Positions 1 through 6,465 of a stretch of 15,358 nucleotides of DNA are shown here, one piece after another. Source of the DNA: Gammaproteobacteria bacterium (GTDB lineage Bacteria; Pseudomonadota; Gammaproteobacteria; Steroidobacterales; BM003); contig JAPHSC010000409.1 of assembly GCA_026193125.1 (NCBI GenBank), forward strand, positions 1-15,358, given 5' to 3'. The notes beneath the pieces were generated by a model. That model worked only from the letters and a program-made list of their open reading frames with translations. It was not told the DNA's origin and searched no databases. A program made the position numbers and the translations under genes. Numbering within the stretch: the first letter of the stretch is position 1; the number at the start of each line of letters is the position of its first letter.

Positions 1-34
1 CCGATACCGATACCGATACCGATACCGATACCGA
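1..34. repeat. CCGATA hexanucleotide tandem repeat (5.7 copies)
   Basis: Five perfect copies of CCGATA occupy bases 1-30, and CCGA follows before the pattern breaks at base 35. The array probably extends left of the window. Read forward it would encode Pro-Ile, Arg-Tyr or Asp-Thr dipeptides. The Pro-Ile frame stops at the TAG at 37-39, the Arg-Tyr frame at 71-73, and the Asp-Thr frame stays open to the TGA at 141-143. It may therefore be the 3' end of a gene lying to the left, but that cannot be decided here. Because the unit is six bases, gain or loss of units would not shift a reading frame. Confidence 0.9.
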
Positions 35-126
35 ATTAGTTGTGGGGCTTGCGGAATCCGGATTGCCTGGTGAGGTGTATGATGTGATGCACCTCCACAA
101 TCGCCGATCCGTTTCCCTTGCTAGCA

Positions 127-870
127 ATGTCTGGATTCAGTGACCACTTCTCGGGCATGGCCCGGGCATACCAGAGTTTTCGTCCGCACTACAGTCCAGA
201 GTTGTTTCAATTGCTGGCCGACCTGGCTCCGTCCCGGGAAAGAGCATGGGATTGTGGTGCAGGGGGTGGTCAGGCAGCCCGGGGCCTGTTTGATCACTTC
301 GATCAGGTCATCGCCAGCGATGCCAGTTATGCGCAAATACTGACTTGTCGAAATCCTGGCCTGGATCGCTTGTGCTGCCTGGCCGAGGTGGTGCCCTTGA
401 AGGATCACTGTGTGGACCTGGTAACCGTGGCCCAGGCCTTGCACTGGTTCGACCGCGACAGGTTTTATGCAGAGGTCAGGCGCATACTGAGGCCGGGCGG
501 GGTGATCGCGGTGTGGACCTATCAGTTGCTAAGCATCTCGCCTGAAATCGATCCCTTGCTCAGGCGGCTGCACACTGAGACCCTGGGGGGTGACTGGCCG
601 CCCGAGCGGGCCATGGTTGAGCAGGGTTATGCGAACCTGGACTTTCCGTTCTCGGAGCTATCACTGGCTGCACCGAGCATGTGGGCCAATTGGGATTTGC
701 AGGCCGTCATGGGGTACTTGTCCACATGGTCAGCGGTGAGTCGCTATCGCTTGCGCGTGGGTCAGGATCCCTTGCCCGCGCTAGAGCGGGAATTGTCGAA
801 AAGATGGCCGTCGAATGCGGAGAAATTGCCGGTGACATGGCAGCTGGCCATGCGTGTCGGTCGTGTCTAG
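127..870 (+). CDS. class I SAM-dependent methyltransferase (Methyltransf_11 type)
   Basis: This 247-residue soluble protein resembles the small Methyltransf_11 enzymes, which transfer a methyl group from S-adenosylmethionine to a small molecule. The glycine-rich SAM loop is DCGAGGG at residues 42-48. The acidic residue ending the second strand is Asp65 (IASDAS). Motif IV-like QALHWFD lies at 103-109, and the post-I turn LRPGG at 121-125. The C-terminal third (about 150-247) has the aromatic-rich cap seen in trans-aconitate and YcgJ-like methyltransferases. I chose ATG 127, although an in-frame TTG at 118 is possible. Neither start has a clear Shine-Dalgarno sequence, so the start is the weak point. 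The substrate cannot be read from the sequence, and the M1 peptidase gene that follows gives no hint. The family call is firm and the specific function is unknown. Confidence 0.85.
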   Translation: MSGFSDHFSGMARAYQSFRPHYSPELFQLLADLAPSRERAWDCGAGGGQAARGLFDHFDQVIASDASYAQILTCRNPGLDRLCCLAEVVPLKDHCVDLVTVAQALHWFDRDRFYAEVRRILRPGGVIAVWTYQLLSISPEIDPLLRRLHTETLGGDWPPERAMVEQGYANLDFPFSELSLAAPSMWANWDLQAVMGYLSTWSAVSRYRLRVGQDPLPALERELSKRWPSNAEKLPVTWQLAMRVGRV

Positions 871-969
871 GGAGCCTTTGATTTGCTCTGGACGAAGTAG
901 CTCAGAGGTTCCCTGGCATACAGGTCAGGATTGCCCGAGTGGGTGGGTATGAATTCTTGGAGTAGGAAT

Positions 970-2928
970 ATGAAAGTATCGTCGCTGTTCCAGGTATTCC
1001 TGCTCACCGGCCTGGTTGCTTGCGGGTCCGGGAGTCCTGCCGGTGGGGAGATCCAGTCAACAGCGAAGCCGTTGCCTCCAGCTGGCGAACCGGTAAGTAA
1101 TGACGCCCGCGCGACCCGGGACCCGTACAGCTATGCCAACTCCGAGCAAATGCGGGTGCGGCATGCCGAGTTGAATCTCACGGTGGATTTCGCCACCCAA
1201 ACCCTTACCGGTCAGGTCACCCTGGTCGTTGAGCGCCTCAATGACCAGGCCGGCGAGCTGGTGCTGGACACACGTGGCCTGGATATTCGTCGCGTGGCGC
1301 TGAATCAAGGCGGCGCCAAGCTGCTCGATCTGCCCTGGCGCCTCGGTGAGGCTGACCCCGTTCTGGGCGCTCCCCTGCTAGTGGACGTGTCGGCGGCAGG
1401 TCGGCGAGGACGCTTTTCAATTACCGTGGATTATACGACCCGGCCCGGGGCCGAGGCTCTGCAGTGGCTGGATAAGGGCATGACCTCCGACGGACGCTCG
1501 CCTTTCCTGTATTCGGTCGCCGCGTCGATACATGCGCGTAGCTGGATTCCGCTACAGGACACAGCAGCCACACGCATGACTTTCGGCGCGCGCCTGCGAG
1601 TGCCGCCAGGTCTCACCGCACTGATGAGTGCACGCACTTTGTCGGCCGATATCCAGACTGGTGAATATACGTTTTCCATGAGCCAGGAAATCCCCGCCTA
1701 CCTGATCGCAATTGCGGTAGGTGAATTGAAATACCATGCCTTTGATCAGCGCTCGGGGGTCTGGGCGGAACCCTCCGTGATCGAGGCGGCAGCCGAAGAA
1801 TTCGAGGATACTCCGGCCATGATTGCCGGCGCCGAAGCGCTGTATGGCCCCTACCGCTGGGAACAATATGACTTACTCGTGCTGCCGCCAGCCTTCTCGC
1901 TGGGTGGTATGGAGCATCCCAGGCTGTCCTTCATCACACCGACCCTGATCGCCGGGGACAAGAGCCTGGTCGGCACGGTAGTACACGAGCTGGCGCACTC
2001 CTGGTCGGGCAACCTGGTCACCAACGCGTCGTGGCAGCACATGTGGCTGAATGAAGGCTTCACCAGCTACGTGGAAATGCGCGTGGTCGAGACTCTATAC
2101 GGCAAGGCCGAAAGGAAAATGGAAGAGGTGCTCGGCTACCAGGACCTGATGTTCGAGCTTGCAGAACTGGCGCCCGAGAATCAAAGCCTGGTTCCTGCCG
2201 TGCTGCTAAAGAATCCTGACGATGGCTTTACCGCAGTGCCCTACCAGAAGGGTGCCCAGTTCCTGGTATACCTGGAACAGGCATATGGAAGGGAGGCCTT
2301 CGATGCCTTTCTGAAACAGTACTTCGATCATTTCGCCTTTCAAAGCGTGACCACAGAGGATTTCCTGGACTATCTGCAGCAGCACCTGGCCAGCGTATAT
2401 CCAGACAGAGTGAGCGCCTCGCAGCTGGAGCGGTGGATCTATGCCCCCGGTATGCCCGCGGACTTTGTGCCGCCGGTATCGCCGGAGCTGGAGGAGATTC
2501 GGGTGGTCATACTGGATTGGCTTGATGGCGAGATTGAACTGGTCGATATTCCTCGTTCGAACTGGGGCAGCCAGCAGTGGCGGTACCTGCTGGGGCACCT
2601 GCCTGTGGGGACAGATCCCGGGCAACTTGCTGTGCTGGATGATCGGTTCAAGCTCACCGACAGCGGTAACGCGATAGTGACCAGCAAGTGGCTGGAGTTG
2701 GCGGTAAGGATGGGCTACCAACCTGCCTACCGGCGGCTCGAGCCCTTCCTCATTCAGGTTGGCAGGTCCTCCCTGATAAACAATGTTTATCGGGCCTTGG
2801 CCGAGTCATCGCCACAGGGACTGGAACTGGCCAGGAATATCTATCGCAAGGCGGGTCCCGGTTATCACCCCACGGCGCGCCCGTCCATCCAGGCCCTGCT
2901 CTATCCTGGCGACAGGGCTGAGGATTAG
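970..2928 (+). CDS. M1 family metallo-aminopeptidase lipoprotein, leukotriene A4 hydrolase-like
   Basis: This is a 652-residue zinc aminopeptidase that should act in the cell envelope, removing N-terminal residues from peptides. ATG 970 is chosen because GGAG (959-962) sits 7 bases upstream and because the protein then begins with a lipoprotein signal, with lipobox LVAC and Cys18. The earlier in-frame starts (TTG 931, ATG 949) would bury that signal. The zinc site is HELAH at 339-343, with the third ligand Glu362 in WLNEGF. The exopeptidase motif reads GGMEHP (312-317), with Glu315 kept but the usual Asn replaced by His. The transition-state tyrosine is probably Tyr425, in PYQKG where the family usually has PYEKG. 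Residues about 510-650 match the helical C-terminal domain of LTA4H-type members. Gly598-Arg599, the probable counterpart of the substrate-carboxylate-binding Arg, is present. The stop overlaps that of the convergent thioesterase gene by 4 bases. Peptidase activity is likely, and epoxide hydrolase activity is uncertain. Confidence 0.93.
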   Translation: MKVSSLFQVFLLTGLVACGSGSPAGGEIQSTAKPLPPAGEPVSNDARATRDPYSYANSEQMRVRHAELNLTVDFATQTLTGQVTLVVERLNDQAGELVLDTRGLDIRRVALNQGGAKLLDLPWRLGEADPVLGAPLLVDVSAAGRRGRFSITVDYTTRPGAEALQWLDKGMTSDGRSPFLYSVAASIHARSWIPLQDTAATRMTFGARLRVPPGLTALMSARTLSADIQTGEYTFSMSQEIPAYLIAIAVGELKYHAFDQRSGVWAEPSVIEAAAEEFEDTPAMIAGAEALYGPYRWEQYDLLVLPPAFSLGGMEHPRLSFITPTLIAGDKSLVGTVVHELAHSWSGNLVTNASWQHMWLNEGFTSYVEMRVVETLYGKAERKMEEVLGYQDLMFELAELAPENQSLVPAVLLKNPDDGFTAVPYQKGAQFLVYLEQAYGREAFDAFLKQYFDHFAFQSVTTEDFLDYLQQHLASVYPDRVSASQLERWIYAPGMPADFVPPVSPELEEIRVVILDWLDGEIELVDIPRSNWGSQQWRYLLGHLPVGTDPGQLAVLDDRFKLTDSGNAIVTSKWLELAVRMGYQPAYRRLEPFLIQVGRSSLINNVYRALAESSPQGLELARNIYRKAGPGYHPTARPSIQALLYPGDRAED

Positions 2929-3413
2929 TTGTCGGCTTTCCCGGCGCTGGTGGCCACCATACCCGAGGCGGTTGCGCACAGGGCATTCCCGCTAAACAGC
3001 ACGCCTTCGACAAACGCGACGTTGTCGGCGGCCTTGATGGTGGCGGCATAGACGCGTACCTGCTCACCCAGCACGGGCCGGAGAAATTTCACCGATAACT
3101 CGGCTGTGCCACAGCGCTTGCCTGGAAACTGCAGCAAGCCGGCCACACCCAGACCGCAGTCGAACAAACCGGATATGACTGCACCATTCACCGCCCGTGT
3201 GCCCATCCCACCGCGATGATGCGCCTGCAGGCTTGCCAATTCCACGCACACCAGGTGTTGGCCTCGAGTGCTGACGGTACCTCCCATATAGGCAAGCCCG
3301 GCAAGTTTGTTGAAAGCCTCCAGGAAAGCCGTGACTTGTTCGGGCGTGTAGGCAAAAACCTCGGAGCGGTCAGCCAGGGCATCCAGTTGGGAAATATAGC
3401 GTTCAGCAGGCAT
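2925..3413 (-). CDS. PaaI-family hotdog-fold thioesterase
   Basis: This 162-residue protein has the single hotdog domain of PaaI/YbdB-type acyl-CoA thioesterases, which hydrolyse acyl- or aryl-CoA thioesters in the cytoplasm as tetramers. The central-helix motif, normally HGGxxxxxxD, reads NGAVISGLFD at residues 76-85. Asn76 replaces His, as in many PaaI-like members, and Asp85 is in the catalytic position. The strand TAELSVKFLRPV (103-114) is typical of the fold. The N-terminal 30 residues form a predicted helix. The start ATG 3413 has only a weak purine-rich upstream sequence. The gene begins 22 bases after the response regulator ends, so the two are probably cotranscribed. Its TAA shares bases with the TAG of the M1 peptidase on the other strand. 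The acyl substrate is unknown. Confidence 0.85.
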   Translation of the reverse strand: MPAERYISQLDALADRSEVFAYTPEQVTAFLEAFNKLAGLAYMGGTVSTRGQHLVCVELASLQAHHRGGMGTRAVNGAVISGLFDCGLGVAGLLQFPGKRCGTAELSVKFLRPVLGEQVRVYAATIKAADNVAFVEGVLFSGNALCATASGMVATSAGKADN

Positions 3414-3435
3414 GGTGTTTCTTCATCTCTTGGAA

Positions 3436-4086
3436 TCAGGATCCGGGTTGGATCAGTCCCGCCTTGATGGCAAATCTGACCAGGCGTGGCACGTCCCGGA
3501 TTTCCAGTCTGTCCATCAAGTGGGTGCGGTGAGTTTCGACAGTTTTTACGCTCAGTGAAAGACGTTCTGCTATGTCGCGAGTGGTGTACCCCTCAACCAC
3601 CAGCTGCAGAATCTCCCTCTGGCGAGAGGTCAGATTGCCCAGAGCCGAGCCGCTGCTGCTGTCCTGCATCAATCTTTCAACGTTATTCATGGAAACTGTA
3701 TTGCTGACATAAATTTCACCACGCATCACAGCGTGAATGGCCTGTTCCAGTTCCTTGGTGGCCGCCTCCTTGACCAGGTAACCCCTGGCGCCAGCCTTGA
3801 GGGACTGGGCCACATATTCCTCGTCGTTGTGCATGGAGAGCATCAATACTTTCACCTGGGGATGGCTCTTGGTGATGCGGGCCGTGGCTTCCATGCCATT
3901 GAGTTCGGGCATGGAGATGTCCATCAGGACGACATCCGGCTCCAGCTTGCGCACCAGCCTGAGTGCATCCCGGCCGTTGCCGGTCTCACCGACGACATCG
4001 ATGTCGCCGACGCTGCTAAGCAGCGATCGAATACCGGCCCGGACCAGGGTGTGGTCTTCTACCAGCAACACTCGAATTGCGCTCAC
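3436..4086 (-). CDS. NarL/FixJ-family two-component response regulator
   Basis: This 216-residue DNA-binding regulator should be activated by phosphorylation from a histidine kinase. The receiver domain (about 4-120) has the acidic pair Glu10-Asp11, phospho-acceptor Asp56 in LMDISMP, switch Ser84 and conserved Lys106. A LuxR-type helix-turn-helix domain fills about 150-212, with the pattern LTSRQREIL and recognition helix around SVKTVETHRTHL. I chose GTG 4086 because GGAGAG (4093-4098 on the other strand) lies 6 bases upstream and the receiver fold starts at once. An ATG at 4137 is in frame but would add an unconserved 17-residue tail. No histidine kinase is encoded in the window, so this is an orphan regulator here. 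It lies between the PLP enzyme (78-base gap) and the thioesterase (22-base gap) on the same strand. Its targets are unknown. Confidence 0.93.
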   Translation of the reverse strand: MSAIRVLLVEDHTLVRAGIRSLLSSVGDIDVVGETGNGRDALRLVRKLEPDVVLMDISMPELNGMEATARITKSHPQVKVLMLSMHNDEEYVAQSLKAGARGYLVKEAATKELEQAIHAVMRGEIYVSNTVSMNNVERLMQDSSSGSALGNLTSRQREILQLVVEGYTTRDIAERLSLSVKTVETHRTHLMDRLEIRDVPRLVRFAIKAGLIQPGS

Positions 4087-4164
4087 CCGAGTCTCTCCGT
4101 CCACTCCGTGTTGATCAGATTGCAGAAGACCCTGCACAGATTGATGCCCATGCTTCAGCCAGCC

Positions 4165-5286
4165 TTAGCTTTTCGGGTCCAGGGGTTGAAAGGGCTTTTC
4201 GAAATACGTCTGCACCGGGAACGGTAACCTCTCGTAGCTGCGCTCCATGGCTTCGGCAGGAAATTCACGCGAGTTGTAGGTGTTCCAGAACAGAATTGCC
4301 TTGCCCTCAAGTTGACCTACCAGGGAGTCCGCGATTAGCGCGGCCATAGCCTTGCCCGTGTAAGTGCCCTCCAGCTTGATGCCCTCCGTGCTCTTGAGCA
4401 GATTCACCGCTTCCATACCTGCTTCGGTGTAGAGCGCGTATTTTTCCCCGAATTGATCATGGCGAAAGTCGACGTTGGCATCGACCCAGCGCAGCTTGGG
4501 GAAATTGTCATCCGGCTTGCGCAACAAGGCGGCAGTACTGTCGAATAACTTGTTGAATCCGGCCTCACTGCCGTACGCCAGGTCCACTACGCGCACGGCA
4601 ACCACCTTGGTGCTCAGCCCCGCGGCAGCCAGCCCCATGGACAGACCCACGGCAGTTCCCATGGTGCCCAGCGCCACATACAGCAGATCCGGTTCCGGTA
4701 ATTCGCCACGCCTGATCTGTTCGGCCAACTCCAGTCCGGCGTTGACAAAACCAATGGTGCCCAGCGGCGACGAGCCTCCCCGGCGAATGAGATGCGGGGC
4801 TGGCTCACCGACGCCAACCCGGCGTGCGGTCTGCCAGGCGGCGCCACGTTCGGCGGTTGACTCACTATTGTAGTGATGCAGTTCCGCGCCAACGTGATAA
4901 CCCATCAACAGGTTGGGTCCGACCAGGGAGGTATTGGCCTGGGGGGAGAGAATTGAAATGGCTTCCATGCCCAGCTTGCGTGCGTAAATGGCGGTGGCAA
5001 GGCAGTGATTGGAGCCGGCTGTGCCAAACGTCATCACGGCGATAGCCTCCCTGGCCTGGGCTTCGGCCAGCAGGAATTCAAGCTTGCGAACCTTGTTGCC
5101 GCCGTACACATCCCCGGACAGGTCGTCGCGCTTTATGAACAGGTCTTCCTCGTCCAGTTCTTCCGCCAACTTGCGCATCGGCTCCACCGGCGTTGGTAAA
5201 TTGGCCAGTGGGATCCAGCCCAGCGTATCAATCAGGCCGGGGTAGGCCCTGAACAGGGCCAAAGAACTTTTTTGCTGGTCTTGCAC
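4165..5286 (-). CDS. PLP-dependent enzyme, ACC deaminase/D-cysteine desulfhydrase family
   Basis: This 373-residue enzyme is of the fold-type II PLP class, which deaminates 1-aminocyclopropane-1-carboxylate or breaks D-cysteine into pyruvate, ammonia and sulfide. The cofactor lysine should be Lys65 in GGNKVRKLEF. The substrate-binding loop is AGSNH (90-94), and the phosphate-binding loop is GTMGTAVGL (207-215). At the position where ACC deaminases carry Tyr-Glu-Gly-Lys, this protein has YTGKA (309-313), the form known from D-cysteine desulfhydrases. The usual HTGG near the C-terminus is replaced by NTYNS (335-339), so it fits neither group cleanly. The start is GTG 5286. The AAGGA upstream is about 11 bases away, which is rather far. 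The DMT transporter gene ends 48 bases upstream on the same strand, so the two could share a transcript and a substrate. The family is sure and the substrate is not. Confidence 0.85.
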   Translation of the reverse strand: MQDQQKSSLALFRAYPGLIDTLGWIPLANLPTPVEPMRKLAEELDEEDLFIKRDDLSGDVYGGNKVRKLEFLLAEAQAREAIAVMTFGTAGSNHCLATAIYARKLGMEAISILSPQANTSLVGPNLLMGYHVGAELHHYNSESTAERGAAWQTARRVGVGEPAPHLIRRGGSSPLGTIGFVNAGLELAEQIRRGELPEPDLLYVALGTMGTAVGLSMGLAAAGLSTKVVAVRVVDLAYGSEAGFNKLFDSTAALLRKPDDNFPKLRWVDANVDFRHDQFGEKYALYTEAGMEAVNLLKSTEGIKLEGTYTGKAMAALIADSLVGQLEGKAILFWNTYNSREFPAEAMERSYERLPFPVQTYFEKPFQPLDPKS

Positions 5287-5334
5287 GTCGTGATTTTTCC
5301 TTAGCTGACAATCGTATCCATGGCCCCGAGTTTA

Positions 5335-6378
5335 TCAGCTGGTACGTGGTTTGCGCTTCATTCCACCGGTGGCGCAAGCAGCGGAGCCCGTGACCACGAC
5401 TATGGCGCCCAGTAACGCGAATGCATCTATATGGTCCGATGGGGCAATTTTCGGGGCAAGCCAGCCGAGGATCGACATGCTGAAGAGTGTAACCAGCGGA
5501 GCCATGGCCAGGATGGCGCTGACCCGGCTTGCCTGCCACTGATTGAGCGCCTCGGCGAAACAACCGTAGGCGATCAAGGTGTTTGCGCTACAAAAGGCCA
5601 GCATGGCCCAGCCCAGACCGCTCAGCCCGAGCACTGAGGAAATCTGCGCAGGAAGCAGGAAGATCAAGGTAGCGAAGACATACAACAACAGCATGACGCC
5701 GGGTGATGAGTAAACCTTGAGCAGCTGCTTCTGGGCCAGGGCATAACCGGCCCAGAGAATTGCCGCCAGCACGATGATCAGCACGCCCGTGCCGTTGGTG
5801 CCGCCGGGCGAGAACAGCTCGGGCAGGCGTTGATTGAAGAACAGCAGCAGACCTATAAAGACCGCCAGTATCCCGAACAGCTGAGTCCGGTTCATCTGTT
5901 CCCGGAACAGGAGAATACCGCCAATGATCACCAGCAGGGGCGCCAGCTGTATGACCACCTGGGCAATGCTGGGGGAGGTTAGCTCCAGGCCGATCACGTA
6001 CAAAAGGTAGTTACCGCAAATGCCAACGATGGCAATCAACATCAACCAGCCATACGCGCTGCGCAAGGGGGCCAGCGATGGCAGACGCCCCCTGAAGGCC
6101 TGGTAGGCGCCCAGCGCCAGCGCCGAGGAGGCGAAGCGATACCAGGTGACCGTATACACATCCATTTCCCTCAGCAGCAGGATCATGGCGACAGGCAGCA
6201 GGCCCCACATGATCGTGGTGATCAACGACAGGACAAGACCAAATTTCCAGTTGCCGGTGGCTGTGTGCACGCGAAGTCCGATGCCCTGTGGCGTGAGGGG
6301 GAGGGTAGGAGGCGCAATGTTGGGCCAATGGCGCGCCTCGCGCAATGTTCGTCGCCGGCGATGGGAAAGCCTGGGCAT
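5335..6378 (-). CDS. EamA/DMT-superfamily transporter
   Basis: This is an inner-membrane transporter with two EamA repeats and about ten membrane segments. Members usually export amino acids, metabolites or nucleotide-like compounds, and the substrate cannot be read here. The first repeat begins near FGLVLSLITTIMWGLLPVAM, and the second begins with VLIIVLAAILWAGYALAQ. The short basic tail KRKPR is typical of a cytoplasmic C-terminus. The start is uncertain. ATG 6378 gives an Arg-rich N-terminal extension of about 40 residues, including four Arg in a row, before the first membrane helix. GTG 6270 would give a more usual short N-terminus but has no clear ribosome binding site, and neither does ATG 6378. 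A minus-strand promoter-like element at 6433-6405 fits either start. The gene leads a same-strand block with the PLP enzyme, regulator and thioesterase. Confidence 0.87.
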   Translation of the reverse strand: MPRLSHRRRRTLREARHWPNIAPPTLPLTPQGIGLRVHTATGNWKFGLVLSLITTIMWGLLPVAMILLLREMDVYTVTWYRFASSALALGAYQAFRGRLPSLAPLRSAYGWLMLIAIVGICGNYLLYVIGLELTSPSIAQVVIQLAPLLVIIGGILLFREQMNRTQLFGILAVFIGLLLFFNQRLPELFSPGGTNGTGVLIIVLAAILWAGYALAQKQLLKVYSSPGVMLLLYVFATLIFLLPAQISSVLGLSGLGWAMLAFCSANTLIAYGCFAEALNQWQASRVSAILAMAPLVTLFSMSILGWLAPKIAPSDHIDAFALLGAIVVVTGSAACATGGMKRKPRTS

Positions 6379-6380
6379 TC

Positions 6381-6409
6381 TTGTGAGCAAAAAATGCTGT
6401 GACCATAAT
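6381..6409 (+). promoter_or_regulatory. putative sigma70-type promoter for the tail-sheath gene
   Basis: TTGTGA (6381-6386) and CATAAT (6404-6409) are separated by exactly 17 bases. They match the -35 and -10 consensus at 4 and 5 of 6 positions. Transcription would start near 6416, leaving a leader of about 50 bases that contains the strong GGAGGG site at 6456-6461. The area is clearly more AT-rich than its surroundings. This is a pattern match only. Confidence 0.45.
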
Positions 6410-6433
6410 AATCTGTGACCCGGGAGGTGTGAC
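6382..6433 (+). repeat. four direct TGTGA repeats in the divergent intergenic region
   Basis: TGTGA occurs at 6382-6386, 6398-6402, 6414-6418 and 6428-6432, at spacings of 16, 16 and 14 bases. The last three extend to TGTGAC. TGTGA is also the half-site of CRP/FNR-type regulators, but no inverted TCACA partner is visible on this strand, so a standard CRP palindrome is absent. The repeats coincide with both putative -35 elements. Confidence 0.5.
6405..6433 (-). promoter_or_regulatory. putative divergent promoter for the DMT transporter block
   Basis: Read on the minus strand, GTCACA (6433-6428) and TATTAT (6410-6405) are 17 bases apart and match the sigma70 -35 and -10 consensus at 4 and 5 of 6 positions. 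The -10 overlaps the -10 of the plus-strand promoter, so the two would compete for polymerase. Transcription would start near 6398, about 20 bases before ATG 6378. Confidence 0.4.
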
Positions 6434-6465
6434 GTGTAAACTAGCCGAAAACCCTGGAGGGTTTT

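Noticed and set aside
897..910. GTAGCTCAGAGGTT resembles the D-arm of a bacterial tRNA.
   Set aside because: No acceptor-stem pairing, anticodon arm or GGTTCGAATCC-type T-arm follows at the right distance. It is a chance match in the gap before the M1 peptidase gene.
3733..4227. A 164-codon plus-strand ORF opposite the response regulator gene.
   Set aside because: It is antisense to clear receiver-domain coding sequence, has no ribosome site or known domain, and runs into the PLP enzyme gene.
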